From the NCBI GenBank assembly GCA_023614405.1, contig CM042684.1, positions 210,744,941-210,808,940 of the forward strand: a stretch of DNA of 64,000 nucleotides, given 5' to 3'. A program made the position numbers and the translations under genes. The stretch comes from Avena insularis (taxonomy: Eukaryota; Streptophyta; Magnoliopsida; Poales; Poaceae). How positions within the stretch are numbered: the first letter of the stretch is position 1; each line of letters begins with the position of its first letter. The notes below the pieces were generated by a model that saw only the letters and a list, made by a program, of their open reading frames with translations, searched no databases and had not been told where the DNA came from. Below, one piece after another: positions 23,311 through 37,657 of the stretch.

Positions 23311-24399
23311 ACACATGGATCCACCAGTGTCATTGCATGTGTGTTCTTTTCACTAACAACAACCAGTCATTGCATGTGTGTTCTTTTCACATACCACATA
23401 TGGATCCACCAGTGTCATTGCATGTGTGTTCTTTTCACATACCACATATGGATCCACCAGTGTCATTGAAATGTGTGCTCTCTACAGAGACCACACATGG
23501 ATCCACCAATGTCATTGCATGTGTGTTCTTTTTAGTAACAACAACCAGAGTCATTTTGCATGTGTGTTCATTTCACATACCACCTATGGATCCACTAGTG
23601 TCATTGCATGTGTGTTCTTTTCACTAACAACAACCAAAGTCATTGCATGTGTGTTCTTTTCACATACCACATATGGATCCACCACTGTCATTGCATGTGT
23701 GCTCTTTTCACATACCACCTATGGATCCACCAGTGTCATTGCATGTGTGTTCTTTTCACTAACAACAACCAGAGTCATTGCATGTGTGTTCTTTTCACAT
23801 ACCACATATGGATCCACCAGTGTCATTGCATGTGTGCTCTTTTCAAAATCCACCTATGGATCCACCGGTGTCATTGCATGTGTGTTCTTTTTAGTAACAA
23901 CAACGAGAGTCATTGAAATGTGTTTTCTTCTCACATACCACATGTGGATCCACCAGCGTCATTTCATGTGTGTTCGTTTCATAATCCACCCATGGATCCA
24001 CTAGTGTCATTGCACGTGTGTTCTTTTTAGTAACAATAACCAAAGGCATTGCACGTGTGTTCTTTTCACATACCACATATGGATCCACTAGTGTCATTGA
24101 AATGTGTGTTCTCTATAGAGACCACACATGGATCCACCGGTGTCATTGCATGTATGTTCTTTTCACTAACAACAACTAGAGTCATTGCATGTGTGCTCTT
24201 TTCAGCAACAAACCCTGGAGTCTTTGCATGTGTGTTCTTTATACTAACTACAACCAGAGTCATTTCATGGTTGTTCTTCTCACATACCACCTATGGATCC
24301 ACCAGTGTCATTGCATGTGTGTTCTCTTCACAATCCACACATGGATCCACCAGTGTCATTGCATGTGTGTTCTTTTTAGTAACAACAACAAGAGTCATT

Positions 24400-27300
24400 G
24401 AAATGTGTGTTCTTTTCACATACCACCTATGGATCCACCAGTGTCATTGCATGTGTGTTCTTTTCACTAACAACAACCAAAGTCATTGCGTGTGTGTTCT
24501 TTTCACATACCACATATGGATCTACCAGTGTCATTGCTTGTGTTCTCTTTTCACAATCCACTAGTGTCATTGCATGTGTGTTCTTTTTAGTAACAACAAC
24601 CGGAGTCATTGAAATGTGTGTTCTTTTCACATACCACCTATGGATCCACCAGTGTCATTGCATGTGTGTTCTTTTCACTAACAACAACCAGAGTCATTGC
24701 ATGTGTGTTCTTTATACATACCACATATGGATCCACCAATGTCATTGAAATGTGTGTTCTATACAGAGACCACACATGGATCCACCAGTGTCACTGCATG
24801 TGTGTTCTTTTTAGTAACAACAACCAGTCATTGAAATGTGTGTTCTTTTCACATACCACCTATGGATCCACCAGTGTCATTGCATGTGTGTTCTTTTCAC
24901 TAACAACAACCAGAGTTAATTGCATGTGTGCTCTTTTCACAATCCGCATATGGTTCCACCAGTGTCATTGCATGTATGTTCTTTTCACAATCCACCCATG
25001 GATCCACCGGTGTCATTGCATGTGTGTTCTTTTCACTAACAACAACTAGAGTAATTGCATGTTTGCTCTTTTCACATACCACCTATGGATCCACCAGAGT
25101 CATTGAAATGTGTGCTCTTTTCACAATCCACCCATGGATCCACCAGTGTCATTGCATGTGTGTTCTTTTCACATACCACATATGGATCCACCAGTGTCAT
25201 TGAAATGTGTGTTCTCTACAGAGAACACACATGGATCCACCAGTGTCATTGCATGTGTGTTCTTTTTAGTAACAACAACCAGAGTCATTTTGCATGTGTG
25301 TTCTTTTCACATACAACCTATGGATCCACCAGTGTCATTGCATTTGTGTTCTTTTCACAATCCACCCATGGATCCACCAGTGTCATTGCATGTGTGTTCT
25401 TTTTAGTAACAACAACCAGAGTCATTGAAATGTGTGTTCTTTTCACATACCACCTATGGATCCACCAGTGTCATTGCATGTGTGTTCTTTTCACTAACAA
25501 CAACCAGAGTCATTGCATGTGTGTTCTTTTCACATACCACATATGGATCCACCAGTGTCATTGCTTGTGTTCTCTTTTCACAATCCACCCATGGATCCAC
25601 TAGTGTCATTGCATGTGTGTTCTTTTTAGTAACAACAACCGGAGTCTTTGAAATGTGTGTTCTTTTCACATACCACCTATGGATCCACCAGTGTCATTGC
25701 ATGTGTGTTCTTTTCACTAAAAACAACCAGAGTCATTGCATGTGTGTTCTTTACACATACCACATATGGATCCACCAATGTCATTGAAATGTGTGTTCTC
25801 TACAGAGACCACACATGGATCCACCAATGTCACTGCATGTGTGTTATTTTTAGTAACAACAACCAGTCATTGAAATGTGTGTTCTTTTCACATACCACCT
25901 ATGGATCCACCAGTGTCATTGCATGTGTGTTCTTTTCACTAACAACAACCAGAGTTAATTGCATGTGTGCTCTTTTCACAATCCGCATATGGTTCCACCA
26001 GTGTCATTGCATGTATGTTCTTTTCACAATCCACCCATGGATCCACCGGTGTCATTGCATGTGTGTTCTTTTCACTAAGAACAACTAGAGTCATTGCATG
26101 TGTGCTCTTTTCACATACCACCTATGGATCCACCAGAGTCATTGAAATGTGTGCTCTTTTCACAATCCACCCATGGATCCACAAGTGTCATTGCATGTGT
26201 GTTCTTTTCACATACCACATATGGATCCACCAGTGTCATTGAAATGTGTGTTCTCTACAGAGAACACACATGGATCCACCAGTGTCATTGCATGTGTGTT
26301 CTTTTTAGTAACAACAACCAGAGTCATTTTGCATGTGTGTTCTTTTCACATACAACCTATGGATCCACCAGTGTCATTGCATTTGTGTTCTTTTCACAAT
26401 CCACCCATGGATCCACCAGTTTCATTGCATGTGTGTTCTTTTTAGTAACAATAACCAGAGTCATTGAAATGTGTGTTCTTTTCACATACCACCTATGGAT
26501 CCACCAGTGTCATTGCATGTGTGTTCTTTTCACTAACAACAACCAGAGTCATTGCATGTGTGTTCTTTTCTCATACCACATATGGATCCACCAGTGTCAT
26601 TGCTTGTGTTCTCTTTTCACAATCCACCCATGGATCCACTAGTGTCATTGCATGTGTGTTCTTTTTAGTAACAACAACCAGAGTTATTGAAATGTGTGTT
26701 CTTTTCACATACCACCTATGGATCCACCAGTGTCATTGCATGTGTGTTCTTTTCACTAACAACAACCAGAGTCATTGCATGTGTGTTCTTTACACATACC
26801 ACATATGGATCCACCAATGTCATTGAAATGTGTGTTCTCTACAGAGACCACACATGAATCCACCAGTGTCATTGCATGTGTGTTCTTTTTAGTAACAACA
26901 ACCAGTCATTGAAATGTGTGTTCTTTTCACATACCACCTATGGATCCACCAGTGTCATTGCATGTGTGTTCTTTTCACTAACAACAACCAGAGTTAATTG
27001 CATGTGTGCTCTTTTCACAATCCGCATATGGTTCGACCAGTGTCATTGCATGTATGTTCTTTTCACAATCCACCCATGGATCCACCGGTGTCATTGCATG
27101 TGTGTTCTTTTCACTAACAACAACTAGAGTCATTGCATGTGTGCTCTTTTCACATACCACCTATGGATCCACCAGAGTCATTGAAATGTGTGCTCTTTTC
27201 ACAATCCACCCATGGATCCACAAGTGTCATTGCATGTGTGTTCTTTTCACATACCACATATGGATCCACCAGTGTCATTGAAATGTGTGTTCTCTACAGA

Positions 27301-29440
27301 GACCACACATGGATCCACCAGTGTCATTGCATGTGTGTTCTTTTTACTAACAACAACTGGAGTCATTTTGTATGTGTGTTCTTTTCACATACAACCTATG
27401 GATCCACCAGTGTCATTGCATTTGTGTTATTTTCACAATCCACCCATGGATCCACCAGTGTCATTGCATGTGTGTTCTTTTTAGTAACAACAACCAGAGT
27501 CATTGAAATGTGTGTTCTTTTCACATACCACCTATGGATCCACCAGTGTCATTACATGTGTGTTCTTTTCACTAACAACAACCAGAATCATTGCATGTGT
27601 GTTCTTTTTAGTAACAACAACCAGAGTCATTGAAATGTGTGTTCTTTTCACATACCACCTATGGATCCACCAGTGTCATTGCCTGTGTTTTCTTTTCACA
27701 ATCCACCCATGGATCCACCAGTGTCATTGCATGTGTGTTCTTTTCACTAACAACAACTAGAGTCATTGCATGTGTGCTCTTTTCACATACCACCTATGGA
27801 TCCACCAGAGTCATTGAAATGTGTGCTCTTTTCACAATCCACCCATGGATCCACCAGTGTCATTGCATGTGTGTTCTTTTCACATACCACATATGGATCC
27901 ACCAGTGTCATTGAAATGTGTGTTCTCTACAGAGAACACACATGGATCCACCAGTGTCATTGCATGTGTGTTCTTTTTAGCAACAACAACCAGAGTCATT
28001 TTGCATGTGTGTTCTTTTCACATACAACCTATGGATCCACCAGTGTCATTGCATTAGTGTTATTTTCACAATCCACCCATGGATCCACCAGTGTCATTGC
28101 ATGTGTGTTCTTTTTAGTAACAACAACCAGAGTCATTGAAATGTGTGTTCTTTTCACATACCACCTATGGATCCACCAGTGTCATTGCATGTGTGTTCTT
28201 TTCACTAACAACAATCAGAGTCATTGCATGTGTGTTCTTTTCACATACCACATATGGATCCACCAGTGTCATTGCTTGTGTTCTCTTTTCACAATCCACC
28301 CATGGATCCACTAGTGTCATTGCATGTGTGTTCTTTTTAGTAACAACAACCAGAGTTATTGAAATGTGTGTTCTTTTCACATACCACCTATGGATCCACC
28401 AGTGTCATTGCATGTGTGTTCTTTTCACCAACAACAACCAGAGTCATTGCATGTGTGTTATTTACACATACCACATATGGATCCACCAATGTCATTGAAA
28501 TGTGTGTTCTCTATAGAGACCACACATGAATCCACCAGTGTCATTGCATGTGTGTTCTTTTTAGTAACAACAACCAGTCATTGAAATGTGTGTTCTTTTC
28601 ACATACCACCTATGGATCCACCAGTGTCATTGCATGTGTGTTCTTTTCACTAACAACAACCAGAGTTAATTGCATGTGTGCTCTTTTCACAATCCGCATA
28701 TGGTTCGACCAGTGTCATTGCATTTATGTTCTTTTCACAATCCACCCATGGATCCACCGGTGTCATTGCATGTGTGTTCTTTTCACTAACAACAACTAGA
28801 GTCATTGCATGTGTGCTCTTTTCACATACCACCTATGGATCCACCAGAGTCATTGAAATGTGTGCTCTTTTCACAATCCACCCATGGATCCACCAGTGTC
28901 ATTGCATGTGTGTTCTTTTCACATACCACATATGGATCCACCAGTGTCATTGAAATGTGTGTTCTCTACAGAGACCACACATGGATCCACCAGTGTCATT
29001 GCATGTGTGTTCTTTTTAGTAACAACAACTGGAGTCATTTTGTATGTGTGTTCTTTTCACATACAACCTATGGATCCACCAGTGTCATTGCATTTGTGTT
29101 ATTTTCACAATCCACCCATGGATCCACCAGTGTCATTGCATGTGTGTTCTTTTTAGTAACAACAACCAGAGTCATTGAAATGTGTGTTCTTTTCACATAC
29201 CACCTATGGATCCACCAGTGTCATTACATGTGTGTTCTTTTCACTAACAACAACCAGAATCATTGCATGTGTGTTCTTTTTAGTAACAACAACCAGAGTC
29301 ATTGAGATGTGTGTTCTTTTCACATACCACATATGGATCCACCAATGTCATTGCATGTGTGTTATTTTCACATGGATCCACCAGAGTCATTGCATGTGTT
29401 TTCTTTTTAGTAACAACAACCAGAGTCATTGAAATGTGTG
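24400..29440. repeat. Higher-order repeat, 1039-bp period
   Basis: Rare variants recur with an exact spacing. GAGTTAATTGCATG occurs at 24913, 25952, 26991 and 28663; ATACAACCTATGG occurs at 25311, 26350, 27389, 28022 and 29061. The spacings are 1039 bp except for one step of 633 bp, so one copy lost 406 bp. Copies differ by only scattered single bases. Confidence 0.85.
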
Positions 29441-32400
29441 TTCTTTTCACATACCACCTATGGATCCACCAGTGTCATTGCCTGTGTTTTCTTTTCACAA
29501 TCCACCCATGGATCCACCAGTGTCATTGCATGTGTGTTCTTTTTAGTAACAACAACTAGAGTCATTGAAATGTGTGTTATTTTCACATACCACCTATGGA
29601 TCCACCAGTGTCATTGCATGTGTGTTGTTTTCACATGGATCCACCAGAGTAATTGCATGTGTGTTCTTTTTAGTAACAACAACCAGAGTCATTTTGCATG
29701 TGTGTTCATTTCACATACCACCTATGGATCCACTAGTGTCATTGCTTGTGTGTTCTTTTCACTGACAACAACCAGAGTCATTGCATGTGTGTTCTTTTCA
29801 CATACCACATATGGATCCACCATTGTCATTGAAATGTGTGTTCTCGACAGAGACCACACATGGATCCACCGGTGTCATTGCATGTATGTTCTTTTCACTA
29901 ACAACAACTGGAGTCATTGCATGTGTGTTCTCTTCACAATCCACACATGGATCCACCAATGTCATTGCATGTGTGTTCTTTTTAGTAACAACAACAAGTG
30001 TCATTGCATCTGTGTTCTCTTCAGAGACCACACATGGATCCACCCGTGTCATTGCATGTGTGTTCTTTTTACTAACAACAACCAGAGTCATTGCAATGTG
30101 TGCTCTCTTTAGAGACCACACATGGATCCACCAATGTCATTGCATGAGTGTTCTTTTCACTAACAGCAACCAGTCATTGCATGTGTGTTCTTTTCACATA
30201 CCACATATGGATCCACTAGTGTCATTGCATGTGTGCTCTTTTCACAATCCACCCATGGACCCACCAGTGTCATTGCATGTGTGTTCTTTTTAGTAACAAC
30301 AACCAGAGTCATTTTGCATGTGTGTTCTTTTGACATACCACCTATGTTTCCACCACTATCATTGCATGTGTGTTCTTTTCACTAACAACAACCAGAGTCA
30401 TTGCATGTGTGTTCTTTTCACATACCACATATGGATCCATCAATATCATTGAAATGTGTGTTCTCTACAGAGACCACACATGGATCCACCAGTGTCATTG
30501 CATGTGTGTTATTTTTAGTAACAACAACCAGAGTCATTGAAATGTGTGTTCTTTTCACATACCACCTATGGATCCACCAGTGTCATTGCATGTGTGTTCT
30601 TTTCACTAACAACAACCAGAGTCATTGCATGTGTGTTCTTTTCACATACCACAGATGGATCCACCAGTGTCATTGCATGTTTGCTCTTTTCACAATCCAC
30701 CCATGGATCCACCGGTGTCATTGCATGTGTGTTCTTTTTAGTAACAACAACCAGAGTCATTGAAATGTGTTTTCTTCTCACATACCACATGTGGATCCAC
30801 CAGTGTCATTACATGTGTATTCATTTCATAATCCACCCATGGATCCACCAGTGTCATTGCATGTGTGTTCTTTTTAGTAACAACAACCAGAGTCATTGCA
30901 TGTGTGTTCTTTGCACATACCACATATGGATCCACCGGTGTCATTGAAATGTTTGTTCTCTACAGAGACCACACATGGATCCACCGGTGTCATTGCATGT
31001 ATGTTCTTTTCACTAACAACAACTGGAGTCATTGCATGTGTTCTCTTTTCACCAACAAACACTGGAGTCTTTGCATGTGTGTTCTTTTTACTAACAACAA
31101 CCAGAGTCATTTCGTGGCTGTTCTTCTCACATACCATCTACTGACCCACCAGTGTCATTGCATGTGTGTTCTCTTCACAATCCACACATGGATCCACCAG
31201 TGTCATTCCACGTGTGTTCTATTTAGTAACAACATCCAGAGTCATTGAAATGTGTGTTCTTTTCACATACCACCTATGGATCCACCAGTGTCATTGCATG
31301 TGTGTTCTTTTCACAATCCACACATGGATCCACCAGTGTCATTGCATGTGTGTTCTTTTTAGTAACAACAACCAGTCATTCAAATGTGTGTTCTTTTCAC
31401 ATACCACCTATGGATCCACCAGTGTCATTGCATGTGTGTTCTTTTCACTAACAATAACCAGAGTCATTGCATGTGTGCTCTTTTTACAATCCACCCATGG
31501 ATCCACCAGTGTCATTGCATGTGTGTTCTTTTTAGTAACAACAACCAGAGTCATTTTGCATGTGTGTTCTTTTCACATACCACCTATGGATCCACGAGTG
31601 TCATTGCATGTGTGTTCTTTTCACTAACAACAACCAAAGTCATTGCATGTGTGTTCTTTTCACATACCACATATGGATCCACCACTGTCATTGCATGTGT
31701 GCTCTTTTCACATACCACCTATGGATCCACCAGTGTCATTGCATGTGTGTTCTTTTCACTAACAACAACCAGAGTCATTGCATGTGTGCTCTTTTCACAA
31801 TCCACATATGGATCCACCAGTGTCATTGCATGTATGTTCTTTTCACAATCCACCCATGGATCCACCGGTGTCATTGCATGTGTGTTCTTTTCACTAACAA
31901 CAACTGGAGTCATTGCATGTGTGTTCTTTTCACATACCACCTATGGATCTACCAGATTCATTGAAATGTGTGCTCTTTTCACAATCCACCCATGGATCCA
32001 CCAGTGTGATTTCATGTGTGTTCTTTTCACATACCACATATGGATCCACCAGTGTCATTGAAATGTGTGTTCTCTACAGAGACCACACATGGATCCACCG
32101 GTGTCATTGCATGTATGTTCGTTTCACTAACAACAACCAGAGTCATTGCATGTGTGCTCTTTTCACCAACAAACATTGGAGTCTTTGCATGTGTGTTCTT
32201 TTTACTAACAACAACCAGAGTCATTTCATGGCAGTTCTTCTCACATACCACCTATGGATCCACCAATGTCATTGCATGTGTGTTCTCTTCACAATCCACA
32301 TATGGATCCATCAGTGTCATTGCATGTGTGTTCTTTTTAGTAACAACAACTAGAGTCATTGAAATGTGTGTTCTTTTCACATACCACCTATGGATCCACC

Positions 32401-33164
32401 AGTGTCATTGCATGTGTGTTCTTTTCACAATCCACCCATGGATCCACCAGTATCATTGCATGTGTGTTCTTTTTAGTAACAACAACCAGAGTCATTGAAT
32501 GTGTGTTCTTTTCACATACCACCTATGGATCCACCAGTGTCATTGCATGTGTGTTCTTTTCACTAACAACAACCAGAGTCATTGCATGTGTGTTCTTTTT
32601 AGTAACAACAACCAGAGTCATTTCGCATGTGTGTTCTTTTCACATACCACCTATGGATCCACCAGTGTCATTGCATGTGTGTTCTTTTCACTAACAACAA
32701 CCAAATTTATTGCATGTGTGTTCTTTTCACATACCACATATGGATCCACCAGTGTCATTGAAATGTGTGTTCTCTACAGAAACACACATGGATCCACCGG
32801 TGTCATTGCATGTATGTTCTTTTTACTAACAACAACTGGAGTCATTGCATGTGTGTTCTCTTCACAATCCACACATGGATCCACTAGTGTCATTGCATGT
32901 GTGTTCTTTTTCGTAACAACAACCAGTGTCATTTCATGTGTGTTCTTTTCAGAGACCACACATGGATCCACCAGTGTCATTGCATGTGTGTTCTTTTTAC
33001 TAACAACAACCAGAGTCATTGAAATGTGTGCTCTCTTCAGAGACCACACATGGATCCACCAGTGTCATTGCATGTGTGTTCTTTTCACTAACAACAACCA
33101 GAGTCATTGCATGTGTGTTCTTTTCACATACCACATATGGATCCACCAGTGTCATTGCATGTGT

Positions 33165-35762
33165 GCTCTTTTCACAATCCACCCATGGATCCACCAGTGT
33201 CATTGGATGTGTGTTCTTTTTAGTAACAACAACTAGAGTCATTGCATGTGTGTTCTTTTCACATACCACATATGGATCCAGCAATGTCATTGAAATGTGT
33301 GTTCTCTACAGAGACCACACATGGATCCACCAGTGTTATTGCATGTGTGTTCTTTTTAGTAGCAACAACCAGAGTCATTGCATGTGTGTTCTTTTCACAT
33401 ACCACATATGGATCCACCAGTGTCATTACATGTGTGGTCTTTTCACAATCCACCCATGGATCTACTAGTGTCATTGCATGTGTGTTCTTTTTAGTAACAA
33501 CAACCAGAGTCATTCAAATGTGTGTTCTTTTCACATACCACCTATGGATCCACCAGTGTCATTGCATGTGTGTTCTTTTCACTAACAACAACCAGAGTCG
33601 TTGGATGTGTGTTCTTTTCACATACCACATATGGATCCACCAATGTCATTTAAATGTGTGTTCTCTACACAGACCACACATGGATCCACCAGTGTCATTG
33701 CATGTGTGTTCTTTTAAGTAACAACAACCAGAGTCATTGAAATGTGTGTTCTTTTCACATACCACCTATGGATCCACCAGTGTCATTGCATGTGTGTTCT
33801 TTTCACTAACAACAACTAGAGTCATTCCATGTGTGTTCTTTTCACATACCACATATGGATCCACCAGTGTCATTGCATGTGTGTTCTTTTCACAATCCAC
33901 CCATGGATCCACCGGTGTCATTGCATGTGTGTTCTTTTCACTAACAACAACTGGAGTAATTGCATGTGTGTTCTTTTCACATACCACCTATGGATCCACC
34001 AGAGTCATTGAAATGTGTGCTCTTTTCACAATCCACCCATGGATCCACCAGTGTCATTGGATGTGTGTTCTTTTTAGTAACAACAACTAGAGTCATTGCA
34101 TGTGTGTTCTTTTCACATACCACATATGGATCCAGCAATGTCATTGAAATGTGTGTTCTCTACAGAGACCACACATGGATCCACCAGTGTTATTGCATGT
34201 GTGTTCTTTTTAGTAGCAACAACCAGAGTCATTGCATGTGTGTTCTTTTCACATACCACATATGGATCCACTAGTGTCATTACATGTGTGGTCTTTTCAC
34301 AATCCACCCATGGATCTACTAGTGTCATTGCATGTGTGTTCTTTTTAGTAACAACAACGAGAGTCATTCAAATGTGTGTTCTTTTCACATACCACCTATG
34401 GATCCACCAGTGTCATTGCATGTGTGTTCTTTTCACTAACAACAACCAGAGTCGTTGCATGTGTGTTCTTTTCACATACCACATATGGATCCACCAATGT
34501 CATTTAAATGTGTGTTCTCTACACAGACCACACATGGATCCACCAGTGTCATTGCATGTGTGTTCTTTTAAGTAACAACAACCAGAGTCATTGAAATGTG
34601 TGTTCTTTTCACATACCACCTATGGATCCACCAGTGTCATTGCATGTGTGTTCTTTTCACTAACAACAACTAGAGTCATTGCATGTGTGTTCTTTTCACA
34701 TACCACATATGGATCCACCAGTGTCATTGCATGTGTGTTCTTTTCACAATCCACCCATGGATCCACCGGTGTAATTGCATGTGTGTTCTTTTCACTAACA
34801 ACAACTGGAGTAATTGCATGTGTGTTCTTTTCACATACCACCTATGGATCCACCAGAGTCATTGAAATGTGTGCTCTTTTCACAATCCACCCATGGATCC
34901 ACCAGTGTCATTGGATGTGTGTTCTTTTTAGTAACAACAACTAGAGTCATTGCATGTGTGTTCTTTTCACATACCACATATGGATCCAGCAATGTCATTG
35001 AAATGTGTGTTCTCTACAGAGACCACACATGGATCCACCAGTGTTATTGCATGTGTGTTCTTTTTAGTAGCAACAACCAGAGTCATTGCATGTGTGTTCT
35101 TTTCACATACCACATATGGATCCACTAGTGTCATTACATGTGTGGTCTTTTCACAATCCACCCATGGATCTACTAGTGTCATTGCATGTGTGTTCTTTTT
35201 AGTAACAACAACGAGAGTCATTCAAATGTGTGTTCTTTTCACATACCACCTATGGATCCACCAGTGTCATTGCATGTGTGTTCTTTTCACTAACAACAAC
35301 CAGAGTCGTTGCATGTGTGTTCTTTTCACATACCACATATGGATCCACCAATGTCATTTAAATGTGTGTTCTCTACACAGACCACACATGGATCCACCAG
35401 TGTCATTGCATGTGTGTTCTTTTAAGTAACAACAACCAGAGTCATTGAAATGTGTGTTCTTTTCACATACCACCTATGGATCCACCAGTGTCATTGCATG
35501 TGTGTTCTTTTCACTAACAACAACTAGAGTCATTGCATGTGTGTTCTTTTCACATACCACAAATGGATCCACCAGTGTCATTGCATGTGTGTTCTTTTCA
35601 CAATCCACCCATGGATCCACCGGTGTAATTGCATGTGTGTTCTTTTCACTAACAACAACTGGAGTAATTGCATGTGTGTTCTTTTCACATACCACCTATG
35701 GATCCACCAGAGTCATTGAAATGTGTGCTCTTTTCACAATCCACCCATGGATCCACCAGTGT
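33165..35762. repeat. Higher-order repeat, 854-bp period, three copies
   Basis: The variant CATTGGATGTGTG occurs at 33201, 34055 and 34909, and TAGTAGCAACAACC at about 33358, 34212 and 35066: both spaced exactly 854 bp. The three copies are almost identical, so this block is younger than the rest of the array. Confidence 0.9.
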
Positions 35763-37410
35763 CATTGCATGTGTGTTCTTTTCACATACCACATATGGAT
35801 CCACCAGTGTCATTGAAATGTGTGCTCTCTACAGAGACCACACATGGATCCACCAATGTCATTGCATGTGTGTTCTTTTTAGTAACAACAACCAGAGTCA
35901 TTTTGCATGTGTGTTCTTTTCACATACCACCTATGGATCCACTAGTGTCATTGCATGTGTGTTCTTTTCACTAACAACAACCAAAGTCATTGCATGTTTG
36001 TTCTTTTCACATACCACATATGGATCCACCACTGTCATTGCATGTGTGCTCTTTTCACAATCCACCTATGGATCCACTAGTGTCATTGCATGTGTGTTCT
36101 TTTTACTAACAACAACCAGAGTCATTGCATGTGTGTTATTTTCACATACCACACATGGATCCACCAATGTCATTGCATGTGTGTTCTTTTTAGTAACAAC
36201 AACCAGAGTCATTTTGCATGTGTGTTCTTTTCACATACCACCTATGGATCCACCAGTGTCATTGCATGTGTGTTCTTTTTACTAACAACAACCAGCGTCA
36301 TTGCATGTGTGTTCTTTTCACATACCACATATGGATCCACCAGTGTCATTGCATGTGTGTTCTTTTCACAATCCACCCATGGATCCACCGGTGTCATTGC
36401 ATGTGTGTTCTTTTCACTAACAACAACTGGAGTAATTACATGTGTGTTCTTTTCACATACCACCTATGGATCCCCAGAGTCATTGAAATGTGTGCTCTTT
36501 TCACAATCCACCCATGGATCCACCAGTGTCATTGCATGTGTGTTCTTTTCACATACCACATATGGATCCACCAGTGTCATTGAAATGTGTGTTCTCTACA
36601 GAGACCACACATGGATCCACCAATGTCATTGCATGTGTGTTCTTTTTAGTAACAACAACCAGAGTCATTTTGCATGTGTGTTCTTTTCACATACTACATA
36701 TGGATCCACCAGTGTCATTGCATGTGTGTTCTTTTCACTAACAACAACCAAATTCATTGCATGTGTGTTCTTTTCACATACCACATATGGATCCACCAAT
36801 GTCATTGAAATGTGTGTTCTCTATAGAGACCACACATGGATCCACCAGTGTCATTGCGTGTGTGTTCTTTTCACATACCACCTATGGATCCACCAGTGTC
36901 ATTGCATGTGTGTTCTTTTCACAATCCACCCATGGATCCACCAGTGTCATTCCATGTGTGTTCTTTTTAGTAACAACAACTAGAGTCATTGAAATGTGTG
37001 TTCTTTTCACATACCACCTATGGATCCACCAGTGTCATTGCATGTGTGTTCTTTTCACTAACAACAACCTGAGTCATTGCATGTGTGTTGTTTTTAGTAA
37101 TAACAACCAGAGTCATTTTGCATGTGTGTTCTTCTCACATACTACCTATGGATCCACCAGTGTCATTGAAATGTATGTTCTCTTTAGAGATCACACATGG
37201 ATGCACCAGTGTCATTGCATGTGTGTTCTTTTCACTAACAACAACTCGAGTCATTGCATGCGTGTTCTTTTCACATACCACATATGGATCCACCAGTGTC
37301 ATTGCATGTGTGTTCTTTTTACTAACAACAACCAGAGTCATTGGATGTGTGTTCTCTTTAGAGACCACACATGGATCCTGATGTCATTGAAATGTGTATT
37401 ATTTTCAACT

Positions 37411-37657
37411 ACATCATGCCACAAACAATCGGACGCAGAACTAACCAAAGAACCGCCTGATTCTAGAAGACCCGATCCCCGATTGTTAGGCACCGTCGGA
37501 TCGGGGTGCATGGACGATAGTGATGTCCTTCGCAAGGGCGATCCGCGAGAAGTCTGTTCTACGAACTGATTGGCCGTGGTAACTACGCTGGGCCTACGTC
37601 CTTTCCCTTATCCCCTTAACCTCGGGGCCGAAAATCAGATCGTTTTCCTTCATCGCC
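37411..37657. other. Spacer after the minisatellite
   Basis: Unique sequence. The last open frame of the array runs on into it by chance until 37569. Confidence 0.5.

Larger units (their letters stand above)
21440..37410. repeat. Sixteen-kilobase modular minisatellite array
   Basis: Nearly all of this stretch is made of tandem units sharing a head, GTCATTGCATGTGTGTTCTT, joined to one of several tails. Tails ending in ATGGATCCACCAGT give 48-bp units (49 bp with the GAAATG head); tails made of TAACAACAACCAGA give 39-bp units. Head variants GAAATG and TTTGCATG add one or two bases. The long units all hold a BamHI site (GGATCC) unless mutated. Unit number is several hundred by length. The first and last units are degenerate, as is usual at array edges. 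Since 39 and 48 are multiples of three and the units are stop-poor, open frames run through several frames at once on both strands. They end mainly at the TGA inside CATTGAAATG. No promoter, splice pattern or domain supports coding. Confidence 0.9.

Noticed and set aside
21440..37410. Dozens of ORFs of 60-300 codons, seemingly Cys/His-rich or Thr-rich repeat proteins
   Set aside because: They overlap in several frames and both strands, follow from unit length and lack of stops, and have no start context, introns or domains.
21440..37410. A CRISPR-like repeat/spacer array
   Set aside because: The units are head-to-tail variants of one minisatellite, not constant repeats with unique spacers, there are no cas genes, and the genome is a plant's.
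21440..37410. A centromeric or knob satellite
   Set aside because: Unit sizes (39/48 bp) and modular order do not fit the known 150-350-bp plant satellites, and unique DNA lies on both sides.
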